64,000 bases of DNA, from the NCBI GenBank assembly GCA_945868475.1, contig CAMBLM010000003.1, positions 162,123 to 226,122 on the forward strand. Reading direction: 5' to 3'. The notes below the pieces were generated by a model. That model did no database searches. It was not told the DNA's origin and saw only the letters and a list, made by a program, of their open reading frames with translations. This document shows, piece by piece, positions 18,558 to 26,172 of the stretch; within the stretch, counting starts at the first letter, position 1, and each line of letters opens with the position of its first letter. A program made the translations under genes and the position numbers. This DNA comes from an uncultured Ruminococcus sp. Lineage in GTDB: Bacteria; Bacillota; Clostridia; Oscillospirales; Ruminococcaceae.

Positions 18558-18590
18558 TGCCCCTCTGATAAGTTCTTTATCAAAGGGGCA
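18558..18590 (-). terminator. terminator of the TetR gene
   Basis: TGCCCCT (18558) pairs with AGGGGCA (18590), extended by GATAA/TTATC; on the minus strand a TTTCTGTTTATT tail follows. It stops tetR transcripts before ohyA. Confidence 0.75.
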
Positions 18591-18632
18591 AAACAGATTA
18601 TTTTTTTATCATTTAAGTAATTTTGATAAAAA

Positions 18633-19193
18633 TCACTTGTTAGTCTTAAATCGTTCAAGCGCCGCGGTAACATTTCCGCTCATAACAACGGAAAGGTCGT
18701 CGATTATCACGTGAGGGTCGTCTTTCATACCACGCTTTACCCAGTCGAGCATAAGTCCGACAAAGGCGTACTTGTAAAAATCGGCGATGAACTTTTTGTC
18801 CTCTTCACGGACGTTCATTCCTGCGGATTTTTCCTCGACAACGCCGATAAGGAGATCATAGGTCAGCTTGTAGAGGTAAATCTCGACCTGCTCACGGCTG
18901 ACGGAGTGATAAACGTTCAGTATGAACGGCTTGTTGTCAAGAACGGCTTCAAATATCTGCAAAAAGCCCTGCTGCCAGGTGTCATAGGTCTTTTTGCCCT
19001 CGAGAGCCTTTTTGGCGTCCTCAACGCAGCACCATTCGATAAGATCATAGATATCCTTGAAGTGATAATAAAAGGTCATACGGTTGATACCGCAGTCCTC
19101 GGTGATGTCATTGATAGTGATCTTTTCAAGCGGTTTTTTGAGAAGCAGATTTTTCAGCGAAGCTTCAAGCGCACGTTTCGTTACCTGTGACAT
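18633..19193 (-). CDS. TetR/AcrR-family transcriptional regulator
   Basis: 186 residues. The N-terminal helix-turn-helix runs through TKRALEASLKNLLLKKPLE and ITINDITEDCGINRMTFYYHF, the classic TetR recognition-helix region ending in FYYHFK. The C-terminal ligand/dimer domain ends with FVGLMLDWVKRGMKDDPH, as in DhaS-type regulators. It precedes ohyA in the same direction but a terminator separates them. Control of ohyA is a guess from position. Confidence 0.9.
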   Translation of the reverse strand: MSQVTKRALEASLKNLLLKKPLEKITINDITEDCGINRMTFYYHFKDIYDLIEWCCVEDAKKALEGKKTYDTWQQGFLQIFEAVLDNKPFILNVYHSVSREQVEIYLYKLTYDLLIGVVEEKSAGMNVREEDKKFIADFYKYAFVGLMLDWVKRGMKDDPHVIIDDLSVVMSGNVTAALERFKTNK

Positions 19194-19229
19194 TGTTCCC
19201 GACCGTCCTTTCCTTTTAAGGCTGTTATT

Positions 19230-19258
19230 ATTTTATCATCGGTTTCGGGGTTTGTCAA
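19230..19258 (-). promoter_or_regulatory. tetR promoter
   Basis: On the minus strand TTGACA (19258-19253), 17 bp, TAAAAT (19235-19230), 37 bp from the tetR start. It is back to back with the toxin-antitoxin promoter at 19278. Confidence 0.7.
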
Positions 19259-19277
19259 GGAAATGGTAATATAGTAT

Positions 19278-19306
19278 TTGACATTGTGGTATAATTATGA
19301 TATAAT
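19278..19306 (+). promoter_or_regulatory. relB-relE-type operon promoter
   Basis: TTGACA (19278-19283), 17 bp, TATAAT (19301-19306), with a second TATAAT inside the spacer (19290-19295). The repeated TATAAT-TATGA stretch could also be the antitoxin operator. Confidence 0.75.
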
Positions 19307-19333
19307 ATGACTACCAATAGAGGAGGCGATTTT

Positions 19334-19630
19334 ATGATGAATTCAATTTCTATACGACCGTCTAAAGATATACGCAATAATTATGCGCAGATATCCGCTT
19401 TGACAAGAGAAAATCCGGTCGCAATTACCGTAAACGGCAAAGAAGATACTGTCCTGCTCAGCCACGAGGAGTATCAAAACACGGTTCATTATATTTCGGA
19501 GCTTGAAGAAAAGCTCGCTGTTTATTCTCACCTTGCGCAGAGTATGGACGATATAAAGCTCGGCAGAGTTAAGAATTCTGATGAGGTATTTGACGATCTG
19601 TTAGTTGAATTGGAGAATTTGGATATATGA
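19334..19630 (+). CDS. RelB/Phd-family antitoxin
   Basis: 98 residues. The N-terminal Phd/YefM-like fold is visible in ISIRPSKDIRNNYAQIS and NPVAITVNGKEDTVLLSHEEYQ, which binds the operator. The acidic C-terminal part (NSDEVFDDLLVELENLDI) would wrap the toxin. Start chosen at ATG 19334 after AGGAGG (19321-19326). It overlaps the toxin start by 4 bp, the usual antitoxin-first order. Confidence 0.9.
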   Translation: MMNSISIRPSKDIRNNYAQISALTRENPVAITVNGKEDTVLLSHEEYQNTVHYISELEEKLAVYSHLAQSMDDIKLGRVKNSDEVFDDLLVELENLDI

Positions 19631-19950
19631 AGTGCAATGTAAAATTCACCGAAACCGCAAATGCCGATCTGAGAGATATTGCCTTATACATTGCTGAACG
19701 TTCAAAGGATAAACAGCCTGCAATACGCTTTGTAAAAGCTGTTCGGGAGAAGTGTATGATCCTCGAAACAGCACCCGAAAGCGGAGCATTGCCGAAGGAC
19801 AGGGTACTCATAAGCAGTGGTTACAGATTTCTTGTTCACGATAATTATTTGATTTTTTATTATTATACCAAAGAGGACAATACTGCATACATAACTGCGA
19901 TCTTTAATGCCAAGCGTGATTATATGCGAGTGATGAAGAAATTTATTTGA
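19627..19950 (+). CDS. RelE/ParE-family toxin
   Basis: 107 residues. Family features: VKFTETANADLRDIALYIAE at the N-terminus, RFVKAVREKCMILETAPESG in the middle, and the C-terminal YRFLVHDNYLIFYYYTKED and VTAIFNAKRDY-like strand. These fit ParE (gyrase) or RelE (mRNA interferase) toxins; the late arginine in NAKRDYMRV is typical. Target not decidable from sequence alone. Coupled to the antitoxin. Confidence 0.9.
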   Translation: MKCNVKFTETANADLRDIALYIAERSKDKQPAIRFVKAVREKCMILETAPESGALPKDRVLISSGYRFLVHDNYLIFYYYTKEDNTAYITAIFNAKRDYMRVMKKFI

Positions 19951-19957
19951 TCTGTCG

Positions 19958-19988
19958 GGCATCTGTTGAAAAAGGCAGATGCCTTTTT
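19958..19988 (+). terminator. terminator of the RelBE-type operon
   Basis: GGCATCTG (19958-19965) and CAGATGCC (19976-19983), followed by TTTTT. Confidence 0.9.
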
Positions 19989-20003
19989 CACTTTTATAAT
20001 AGT

Positions 20004-20060
20004 ATACTCTCGGCAGTAGTTGTCCCACCATACGGGGAATAACAAGTCCGAGAGTATTTT
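20004..20060. terminator. second long hairpin before hicA
   Basis: ATACTCTCGG (20004-20013) pairs with CCGAGAGTAT (20048-20057); the interior also pairs (GTTGTCCC with GGGGAATAAC). A TTTTT follows. It may be a second terminator or a small dispersed repeat. Confidence 0.6.
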
Positions 20061-20081
20061 TATAAAAATTCTGAAAAAGTC

Positions 20082-20110
20082 TTGACAATACGTGTGATAC
20101 GTGCTACAAT
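20082..20110 (+). promoter_or_regulatory. hicAB promoter with direct repeats
   Basis: TTGACA (20082-20087), 17 bp, TACAAT (20105-20110). Two copies of ATACGTG (20088-20094 and 20097-20103) sit in the spacer and are a likely HicB operator. Confidence 0.75.
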
Positions 20111-20135
20111 ATAATTACAGAAAGGAGGAACGGAG

Positions 20136-20324
20136 ATGCCGCTGACACCCAAGCAGATGATCAAATTTCTAAAAGAAAACGGATTTGAGGAAGTACGTCA
20201 AAGAGGTTCACATGTATTCCTTGAAAATTCAAAAACAGGAAAACAAACCACCGTTCCTATGCACTGCAAAGACCTTGGAAAAGGACTTGAACAGAAGATA
20301 CTCAAAGACGCAGGACTTAAATAG
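20136..20324 (+). CDS. hicA: HicA-family mRNA interferase toxin
   Basis: 62 residues, normal for HicA. It shows the double-stranded-RNA-binding-like fold with the catalytic histidine in RQRGSHVFL (G-S-H motif at about residue 26) and the C-terminal TTVPMHCKDLGKGLEQKILKDAGL. GGAGGAACGGAG lies before the ATG. It cleaves mRNA until bound by HicB. Confidence 0.95.
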   Translation: MPLTPKQMIKFLKENGFEEVRQRGSHVFLENSKTGKQTTVPMHCKDLGKGLEQKILKDAGLK

Positions 20325-20369
20325 TCCTGCAGAGTATTGCATATAATTATATTGATAGGAGGACTTTTT

Positions 20370-20768
20370 ATGAAAAATAAATATTGTTATCCCGCTGTAC
20401 TTCAAAAAGATGAAAACGGATATGCCGTATGGATCCCTGATATTGACGGATGCAATTCTTTCGGAGAAACCATTGCAGAAGCTGTTGCAAGTGTAAATGA
20501 AGCTCTTGGTTTATGTATTGAAGTTATGACAGAAAAAGGAAAAGATATCCCCGAACCGTCTAATCCCGAAGATATTAAGCTTGAAAAGGGACAGTTTATT
20601 GCTATCGTTGAGTTCGATTGGATCGAATATCAGAAAAAGTATTGTTCAAAAGCTGTAAAAAAGACGCTTACAATTCCGATGTATCTGAATGAACTTGCTG
20701 AAAAAGAGCATATCAATTTCTCCTCTGTGCTTCGTGAAGCTCTTGAAAACCGTTTGCATATACAATAA
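20370..20768 (+). CDS. hicB: HicB-family antitoxin
   Basis: 132 residues. The N-terminal partially degraded RNase H fold shows YPAVLQKDENGYAVWIPDIDG and the FGETIAEAVASVNEAL helix. The C-terminal part (KKTLTIPMYLNELAEKEHIN, FSSVLREALENRL) is a ribbon-helix-helix DNA-binding domain. ATG 20370 was chosen after AGGAGG; an upstream ATG at 20337 would overlap the ribosome site. Toxin-first order is normal for HicAB. Confidence 0.95.
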   Translation: MKNKYCYPAVLQKDENGYAVWIPDIDGCNSFGETIAEAVASVNEALGLCIEVMTEKGKDIPEPSNPEDIKLEKGQFIAIVEFDWIEYQKKYCSKAVKKTLTIPMYLNELAEKEHINFSSVLREALENRLHIQ

Positions 20769-20772
20769 AAAA

Positions 20773-20805
20773 ATCCCGTTCGGTGCTACCAACACCGAAC
20801 GGGAT
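20773..20805. terminator. hicAB terminator
   Basis: Perfect 13-bp stem ATCCCGTTCGGTG/CACCGAACGGGAT with a 7-nt loop, A-run before and AATTTG after. Confidence 0.85.
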
Positions 20806-20916
20806 AATTTGAAGATATGCAATAGCAATCTTAGTAGTGTTTGATTATTATAGCATATCCTCTATATAAAGTCAAGCATTCTGCTTATGGTCTGAGAACC
20901 GAGGAGGAGCGAATAT

Positions 20917-22089
20917 ATGATCAAGAACTCAAAGCGTAAAGACGGACGTGTTAAGTCGGCTGTATATATCGGTGACGGCAAATACAAGTACGTTTACGCG
21001 GCTAACAACAAAGAACTTTCACAGAAGGTACAGGAGCTGAAAATACAGCTTGGCAAAGGCATTGACATAACCGCCGAACTGGATACTTTCGGGGAGTGGG
21101 CGGACCGTTGGTTAAAGCTGAAAAAAGCCGAGGTATCAAACGGCAGATACAACACCTACACATACCGTGTAAGAAACCTTGAACCGCTCCGAAAGGTACA
21201 GATCGGCAAGATAAGAGCCGCCGATATACAGGAATTAATACTTGATCTTGCCGCAGAGGGTTATGCCGAAAAGACTTTAAAGGACGTAAAAAACACCGCA
21301 AGTCAGGTCTTCAAACTGGCTATCAGTAACCGTGTCATTGACTTCAACCCTGCAGAGCATATAAAGATACCTACAACAGCAGAGCAGGCAGAGCCGCGCC
21401 GAGCCCTTACCGAAGAAGAACAGCAATGGATACTTGCACCCTCGGAAAACAGAGGGCATCACGCCGCAATGATAATGATGTTTGCGGGACTGCGCCGAGG
21501 AGAGCTGATACCGTTGCTGTGGTCGGACATTGACCTCGATAACGGCACTATCAATGTAAATAAATCTGTTGAGATGATAGACGGCAAGAGTGTTGTAAAG
21601 CGAGGGGCAAAGACCGAGGCAGGAGAACGCATCGTTTATATTCCCAAAGTGTTGGTAAATTATCTTTCGGGAGTTGACCGTCAGAATAATCTGCTTGTCT
21701 GCCCCTCTTCGAAAGGTACAATGCTCACCGACAGCGGTTGGAAGCGTATGTGGGACAGCTATCTTGCAGAATTGAACTTCAAATTCGGCAACTTCGATAA
21801 TATTATCGTAAATGACCCCAAAACAGGACAACCTCAAAAATATCAGAAACCGAAGAGCAGGTTTGCTCCGAAGAAGATACCTTTTGTTATCCCTCGGATC
21901 ACAGCGCATTGGCTGCGGCATACATTCATCACTATGATGTATATGGCGGGGGTGGATCTGCTTACCGCCAAGGAACAGGCAGGTCATGCCGATGTTCAGA
22001 CCACAATGGAAATTTACACGCATCTCGATAAAATTTACAAGGCAAAACAAATTTCTAAGCTTGATGAGTATTTAAGTAAGATAGGGTAA
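20917..22089 (+). CDS. tyrosine site-specific integrase
   Basis: 390 residues. The N-terminal AP2-like arm-binding domain (about 1-50, with VYIGDGKYKYVYA) is followed by a core-binding domain (54-150). Catalytic residues are R193 (FAGLRRGEL), H331 and R334 (HWLRHT), H357 (AGHAD) and nucleophile Y367 (MEIYTHLD). This is the architecture of integrases of Firmicute phages and conjugative elements. It lies 143 bp from the 3' end of a tRNA-Pro, the typical attachment target. Transfer genes are absent nearby, so the element is small or decayed. Confidence 0.95.
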   Translation: MIKNSKRKDGRVKSAVYIGDGKYKYVYAANNKELSQKVQELKIQLGKGIDITAELDTFGEWADRWLKLKKAEVSNGRYNTYTYRVRNLEPLRKVQIGKIRAADIQELILDLAAEGYAEKTLKDVKNTASQVFKLAISNRVIDFNPAEHIKIPTTAEQAEPRRALTEEEQQWILAPSENRGHHAAMIMMFAGLRRGELIPLLWSDIDLDNGTINVNKSVEMIDGKSVVKRGAKTEAGERIVYIPKVLVNYLSGVDRQNNLLVCPSSKGTMLTDSGWKRMWDSYLAELNFKFGNFDNIIVNDPKTGQPQKYQKPKSRFAPKKIPFVIPRITAHWLRHTFITMMYMAGVDLLTAKEQAGHADVQTTMEIYTHLDKIYKAKQISKLDEYLSKIG

Positions 22090-22093
22090 GAAA

Positions 22094-22147
22094 TTTTGAC
22101 CCACATTTTGACCCACATCTTTTGAATTTTTGCCCCATTTTTGCCCC
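22094..22147. repeat. tandem repeats next to the integrase, possible arm-type sites
   Basis: TTTTGACCCACA occurs twice in tandem (22094-22105, 22106-22117), then TTTTTGCCCCA twice (22127-22137, 22138-22148 with one change). Their position between integrase and tRNA suggests integrase arm-binding sites; this is inference. Confidence 0.6.
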
Positions 22148-22189
22148 TTTTGGTGATGTTTCCAAGCAACAAAACAGCAAAGCAAAAAA

Positions 22190-22230
22190 TCCGCAAACCA
22201 CGGTAAAACCTTGATTTGCGGACTTTTTTA
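22190..22230 (+). terminator. integrase terminator
   Basis: TCCGCAAA (22190-22197) and TTTGCGGA (22215-22222), then CTTTTTT. Confidence 0.85.
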
Positions 22231-22232
22231 TT

Positions 22233-22309
22233 TGGTCGAGGTGACGGGACTCGAACCCACGGCCTCTGCGTCCCGAACGCAGCGCTCTACCAAACTGAGC
22301 CACACCTCG
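22233..22309 (-). tRNA. tRNA-Pro (CGG)
   Basis: 77 nt on the minus strand with encoded CCA (complement 22233-22235). The acceptor CGAGGTG pairs with CACCTCG, the anticodon stem CTGCG/CGCAG holds loop TTCGGGA, anticodon CGG. Its 3' end faces the integrase gene, as in a tRNA attachment site. Confidence 0.97.
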
Positions 22310-22445
22310 ATATATGCTGCTTCAAATACAGCGTTAATATTATACAACATAAATCCGAAAAAGTAAAGAGGTTTTACAAAATTTTTTTATATTTTTTTGC
22401 AGGCCTTTCCCGATGATATTTCTGTGCGAATTGACTGTCAAAATA

Positions 22446-22474
22446 TTGACTTAAAGGGCATTTTAGGATATACT
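22446..22474 (+). promoter_or_regulatory. promoter of the VWA-PP2C-kinase operon
   Basis: TTGACT (22446-22451), 17 bp, TATACT (22469-22474). Transcription would begin near the left end of the 190-bp inverted repeat, placing that whole structure in the leader. Confidence 0.6.
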
Positions 22475-22475
22475 A

Positions 22476-22665
22476 ATATTATATGGCTGCATCTAAAAAC
22501 CACCGGCTAAAGCCTTAGCGCCTTATCTGCTTGCAGATTTTCCGTCATCTTGCATATGAATTTCTTGACATACGGCAGTATGCCTGCGAAATTTCTATAT
22601 GATCTGACGAAAGATCCGGCTGTGCATCTGAGGCACTATGGTTTTTAGATGCAACCATATATAAT
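22476..22665. repeat. 190-bp element with 27-base inverted ends, in the leader of the Ter-like operon
   Basis: The ends 22476-22502 and 22639-22665 are inverted and share the perfect GCATCTAAAAACCA. Nested pairs include ATCTGC/GCAGAT, CATAC/GTATG and a longer imperfect arm from CGTCATCTTGCATATG to its partner near TATATGATCTGACG. It may be a miniature transposable element or a structured leader RNA. No relative was seen elsewhere in the window. Confidence 0.7.
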
Positions 22666-22715
22666 GAGGTAATTCTTTATTTCGATAAATTCTATATACA
22701 AAGGAGATAACAACT

Positions 22716-23357
22716 ATGTCCGATTTTTCAAGACGTCTGCCCGTTTATCTGCTGCTCGATGTTTCGGGTTCAATGGCAGGCGATCCTATCGAAGCTGTTC
22801 GCCATGGTGTTAAGGCACTCATTTCCGAGCTTCGCAGTGACCCTCAGGCACTCGAAACGGCTTATCTTTCCGTTATAACGTTCAATTCGGCTGCGCGTCA
22901 GGTATGTCCTCTGACAGAGCTTATGCTTTTCAGAGAGCCTGTACTTACGGCAGGAGGTCCGACCGCTCTCGGTGCTGCGCTTCGTCTTCTCACCGACTGT
23001 ATAAAGACCGAAGTCCGCAAATCTACCGAAACGCAGAAAGGCGACTGGAAGCCGCTCGTGTTTATCCTCACCGATGGCATTCCTACCGATGAGTGGCGCG
23101 AAGCCGCAGCTATGCTGAAAAGCACCAAGCCTGCGAACATCATCGCGTGCGCAGCAGGTTCGTGTGCCGACACCTCTGTTCTCAAAGAGATAACTGACAG
23201 CGTTCTGCTGATGAACAACCTTTCCGCAGGCGACCTTGCGCAGTTCTTCGCCTGGGTTTCAAGCTCTGTCAAGCTTTCGAGCAAGAGCCTTGACGCAAAG
23301 CCGGGTGCAGGGATCGAACTTCCGCCTCCGCCGCAGGGCTTCGTTATTGTTCCGTAA
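22716..23357 (+). CDS. TerY-like von Willebrand factor A domain protein
   Basis: 213 residues, almost entirely a VWA domain. The metal-ion-dependent adhesion site is complete: D15, S17 and S19 in LDVSGSM, T83 in GGPTALGAAL, and D120 in FILTDG. In TerY-P triads such a protein is a cytoplasmic scaffold working with a PP2C phosphatase and a kinase, which are exactly the next two genes. The C-terminus has a proline-rich tail (ELPPPPQGF). First gene of the operon, with AAGGAG before the ATG. Confidence 0.9.
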   Translation: MSDFSRRLPVYLLLDVSGSMAGDPIEAVRHGVKALISELRSDPQALETAYLSVITFNSAARQVCPLTELMLFREPVLTAGGPTALGAALRLLTDCIKTEVRKSTETQKGDWKPLVFILTDGIPTDEWREAAAMLKSTKPANIIACAAGSCADTSVLKEITDSVLLMNNLSAGDLAQFFAWVSSSVKLSSKSLDAKPGAGIELPPPPQGFVIVP

Positions 23358-23375
23358 ACGGACGTGGAGGACAAA

Positions 23376-24566
23376 ATGGACGAAAATATCAAAAAGCTTT
23401 CCGACAGTGATGTTACCGCGCATACAGCCGCATTGTGGAAATATGCGCCTATTCCCGACTCGCCCGAGCCTTATCCCGAGTACCGTTCTTCCTATAAAAA
23501 CGATAACGGAACGGAGATCATTGCCGCAAGGGTGAGGGGCAAAAAGCACAAGCATGAGGGTACGAACTGCGATGACTGGTACGAATTCGACACGGTGGGG
23601 AACTGGACTGTCTGCGTTGTTTCTGACGGTGCAGGCTCGAAAAGACTCTCACGCATCGGCGCGCGGATATCGAGCGAAGCCGCCTGCGCTTATATAAAGG
23701 AACAGCTTTCCGCACTCGACCGTTCGCAGACGGAAAACTCGCTTGCGATGCCTTTTGACAAGGCTGAATTCACCGCCGTATGCACGAAGCTTGCGGAGAT
23801 AATGCGCTCGGGCTTTGACGCGGCTTATTCCGCAGTAGAGGGGGCGGCTCTTATCCGCTCTGAGGACGAAAGCATCACTGCCGATCTCGGCAGAAAATGT
23901 GAAGTGAAAGACCTTTCCGCAACTCTGCTTGCATCTGCCGTGATCCCACTCGAAAACGGAGAAACGTTCGTTATATCCGTTGCGGTCGGTGACGGTATGG
24001 TCGCCGCTGTCAATGCCGACGGTGAATTTCCCTCTGCGCTGAAACTGCTCGGAAACACTGACAAAGGCGGCTTTTCGGGAGAAACCGAATTCCTCGACGA
24101 AACAAAAACAGCCGAAAAGCTTTATTCAAATACAAAAATAATGCGCGGAAAAGTCACTTCCGTGATGATGATGACGGACGGCGTTTCGGACGATCATTAC
24201 CCGAACTCGCCCGAGCTTCTGCGGCTGTGGCTTGACCTTATGCTCAATGGCATCATCGATTTCCCGACCGAAAGCTACGAACCGGAAAAGGGCGAAGCTC
24301 CCGAACCCGAGGCTCACCCGTGGGTAAATGACAGCAGTGTTGAAGTTTCGCTCGCTTACTCAAAAAATATACTCGCGAAAAACAAGCTTTCTCTCGAAGA
24401 ATTGTGGGGAAAGCGTTTTGGCAGTCTTATGCATAAATCTTCGCTCGAAGCGTTCGGGAAAAAGCTTGCCGATGAGAAAAGCGAACGGCTCAAAGTCTGG
24501 CTCGACAACTATTCGCAGAGAGGTTCGTTCGATGACAGAACGCTTGTTATACTAAACACCATTTAA
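23376..24566 (+). CDS. PP2C-family serine/threonine phosphatase of the TerY-P type
   Basis: About 396 residues. Metal-binding acidic motifs are present: HEGTNCDDWYEF (first Asp), VSDGAGSKRLSRIGA (the DGxG motif), MTDGVSDD and, near the end, GSFDDRTLVIL. It should oppose the kinase encoded next. ATG 23376 lies 5 bp after GGAGG. The last codons and stop (ILNTI) are supplied by the left end of a miniature inverted-repeat element inserted at 24549, so the native C-terminus has been changed slightly. Confidence 0.9.
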   Translation: MDENIKKLSDSDVTAHTAALWKYAPIPDSPEPYPEYRSSYKNDNGTEIIAARVRGKKHKHEGTNCDDWYEFDTVGNWTVCVVSDGAGSKRLSRIGARISSEAACAYIKEQLSALDRSQTENSLAMPFDKAEFTAVCTKLAEIMRSGFDAAYSAVEGAALIRSEDESITADLGRKCEVKDLSATLLASAVIPLENGETFVISVAVGDGMVAAVNADGEFPSALKLLGNTDKGGFSGETEFLDETKTAEKLYSNTKIMRGKVTSVMMMTDGVSDDHYPNSPELLRLWLDLMLNGIIDFPTESYEPEKGEAPEPEAHPWVNDSSVEVSLAYSKNILAKNKLSLEELWGKRFGSLMHKSSLEAFGKKLADEKSERLKVWLDNYSQRGSFDDRTLVILNTI

Positions 24567-24650
24567 AATTTGGAAAAAATCAAGCCGATAATCTCGCATA
24601 TATAGGATTTCGGCGCAAATTTTTTCCTGTATTTTATTGGTGTTTAGTAT
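24549..24650. repeat. 102-bp inverted-repeat element, ATACTAAACA family
   Basis: ATACTAAACACCATTTAAAA at the left and its inverted partner ending TTGGTGTTTAGTAT at the right. The body matches the copy at 14345-14460. It overlaps the end of the phosphatase gene and lies inside the operon before the kinase gene. Confidence 0.8.
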
Positions 24651-24690
24651 TATTATCAATCCCAAAATTCCGAAAGGGGTACAGTAAAAA

Positions 24691-26169
24691 GTGAACAGGA
24701 TCGGAGAGGCTATTCTTGCAAGCGGCAGGAAGCTCCCTTATGTTATCACCGACAACCCTCCGCGCGGAGGAATGAAATATACATATTTTGCGCCCGATAA
24801 GTCTTATGTCGTGCAGTTTTTCAACGACCCGTCAAAGGTCGATGCGAATATGCGCAGACGTATCGAAGCGATAATAAGCAAATACAACCCGACTATCCCC
24901 GAGAGCAGGGGCGGTGCGCTCGGAACGGACGAAAAACGTGCGGCATATTTTGAAAAGCGTTTCTGCTGGCCGACCGATATCGTCGTTTCGCCCGAATTCG
25001 GACTTGTTTCGCCGTCCTATCCGTCCGATTTCTTTTTCGGGGACGGTGCTTCCGATTATCTTGACCTTAAAGGCAAGGACAAGAAAAGCAACTGGTTCAC
25101 ATCACGAAACCGCCGCTTTCTCAACAAAACGGAGCTTGGCGATTTCCGTTCGATGCTCCAGATGTCGCTCCTTTTGACGCGCTCGATAAGGCGGCTGCAT
25201 CAGGCAGGACTTGCACACTCCGACCTTTCCAACAACAACGTCCTTATCGACCCGAGAAGCGGAAACTGCGTTGTTATCGACATCGATTCGCTCGTTGTCC
25301 CGGGGATATTCCCCCCCGAAGTTGCTGGAACGAGAGGATACATTGCCCCCGAAGTCCTTGCGACAATGGAGCTTGACAGGAATGACCCTCGGCGAAAGAT
25401 ACCCGGTTCGGAAACCGATCTTCATGCTCTCGCCGTGCTTATATATGAATACCTCCTGCTACGCCACCCTCTTATCGGACCGAAGATATTTTCGACTGAA
25501 TCGGCGGAAAAGGATGATTTTCTTGCACTCGGTCCAAAGGCTCTTTTCATCGAAGACCCGAATGACCGCTCGAACCGTCCCGAAAATCTCGATGTTACGA
25601 TAAGCGACCTCGGAAGTGACCTTGAATCGCTTTTCCTGAGATCGTTTGTTGACGGACTTCACGCACCCGAGCTTCGCCCTACTGCGATGGAGTGGGAAAG
25701 GGGGCTTATCAAGGCCTGGGATATGCTTCACCGATGCGAAAATCCCGACTGCGACCACAAATGGTTCATTATGCATGATGTTAAGAACCCCGTGTGTCCT
25801 TTCTGCGGAACAAGGGTGAAGAGCGACATTTTACAGCTCGATATCTGCGCTCAGCCGAGAGGAAAAAAGGGGCAGTGGCGGAAACATTCAACGCTCATTG
25901 CCGAGAACAACACGCCGCTTTTCAAGTGGCATACGCGCACCGATGTTTTCCCCGATGAAAAGGCTGACACGGGGCTTGAAGCGTATATATGCTCGCACGA
26001 AAAGGCCTGGTATCTCATAAACAGCCATGCCGAGGGGCTTATATCACCTATGGGAAGTCCCGTTCCGGCAGGGAAGGCGATAAGGCTTACAAACGGAACT
26101 GTATTCCGTGCCTGCCGTGAGGAAAACGGCTCACTTATAAAGGTTTCAATAATCAAAGGAATGAAATAA
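24691..26169 (+). CDS. protein kinase with zinc ribbon, TerY-P triad type
   Basis: 492 residues. Kinase motifs: catalytic loop HSDLSNNNVLID (about 171-182, H-x-D-x4-N), DID in place of DFG at the Mg2+ site, and APEVL. A zinc ribbon follows (CENPDCDHKW and CPFCGTR, two C-x2/4-C pairs near 353-378), then a beta-rich tail. The kinase-zinc ribbon fusion beside VWA and PP2C genes matches the TerY-P triad described by Anantharaman, Iyer and Aravind. Start is GTG with AAAGGGG upstream. Confidence 0.88.
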   Translation: MNRIGEAILASGRKLPYVITDNPPRGGMKYTYFAPDKSYVVQFFNDPSKVDANMRRRIEAIISKYNPTIPESRGGALGTDEKRAAYFEKRFCWPTDIVVSPEFGLVSPSYPSDFFFGDGASDYLDLKGKDKKSNWFTSRNRRFLNKTELGDFRSMLQMSLLLTRSIRRLHQAGLAHSDLSNNNVLIDPRSGNCVVIDIDSLVVPGIFPPEVAGTRGYIAPEVLATMELDRNDPRRKIPGSETDLHALAVLIYEYLLLRHPLIGPKIFSTESAEKDDFLALGPKALFIEDPNDRSNRPENLDVTISDLGSDLESLFLRSFVDGLHAPELRPTAMEWERGLIKAWDMLHRCENPDCDHKWFIMHDVKNPVCPFCGTRVKSDILQLDICAQPRGKKGQWRKHSTLIAENNTPLFKWHTRTDVFPDEKADTGLEAYICSHEKAWYLINSHAEGLISPMGSPVPAGKAIRLTNGTVFRACREENGSLIKVSIIKGMK

Positions 26170-26172
26170 AAG

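Noticed and set aside
18455..20135. Left attachment site of the integrase islet
   Set aside because: I searched by eye for a repeat of the tRNA-Pro(CGG) 3' end to the left and saw none; the border remains undefined.
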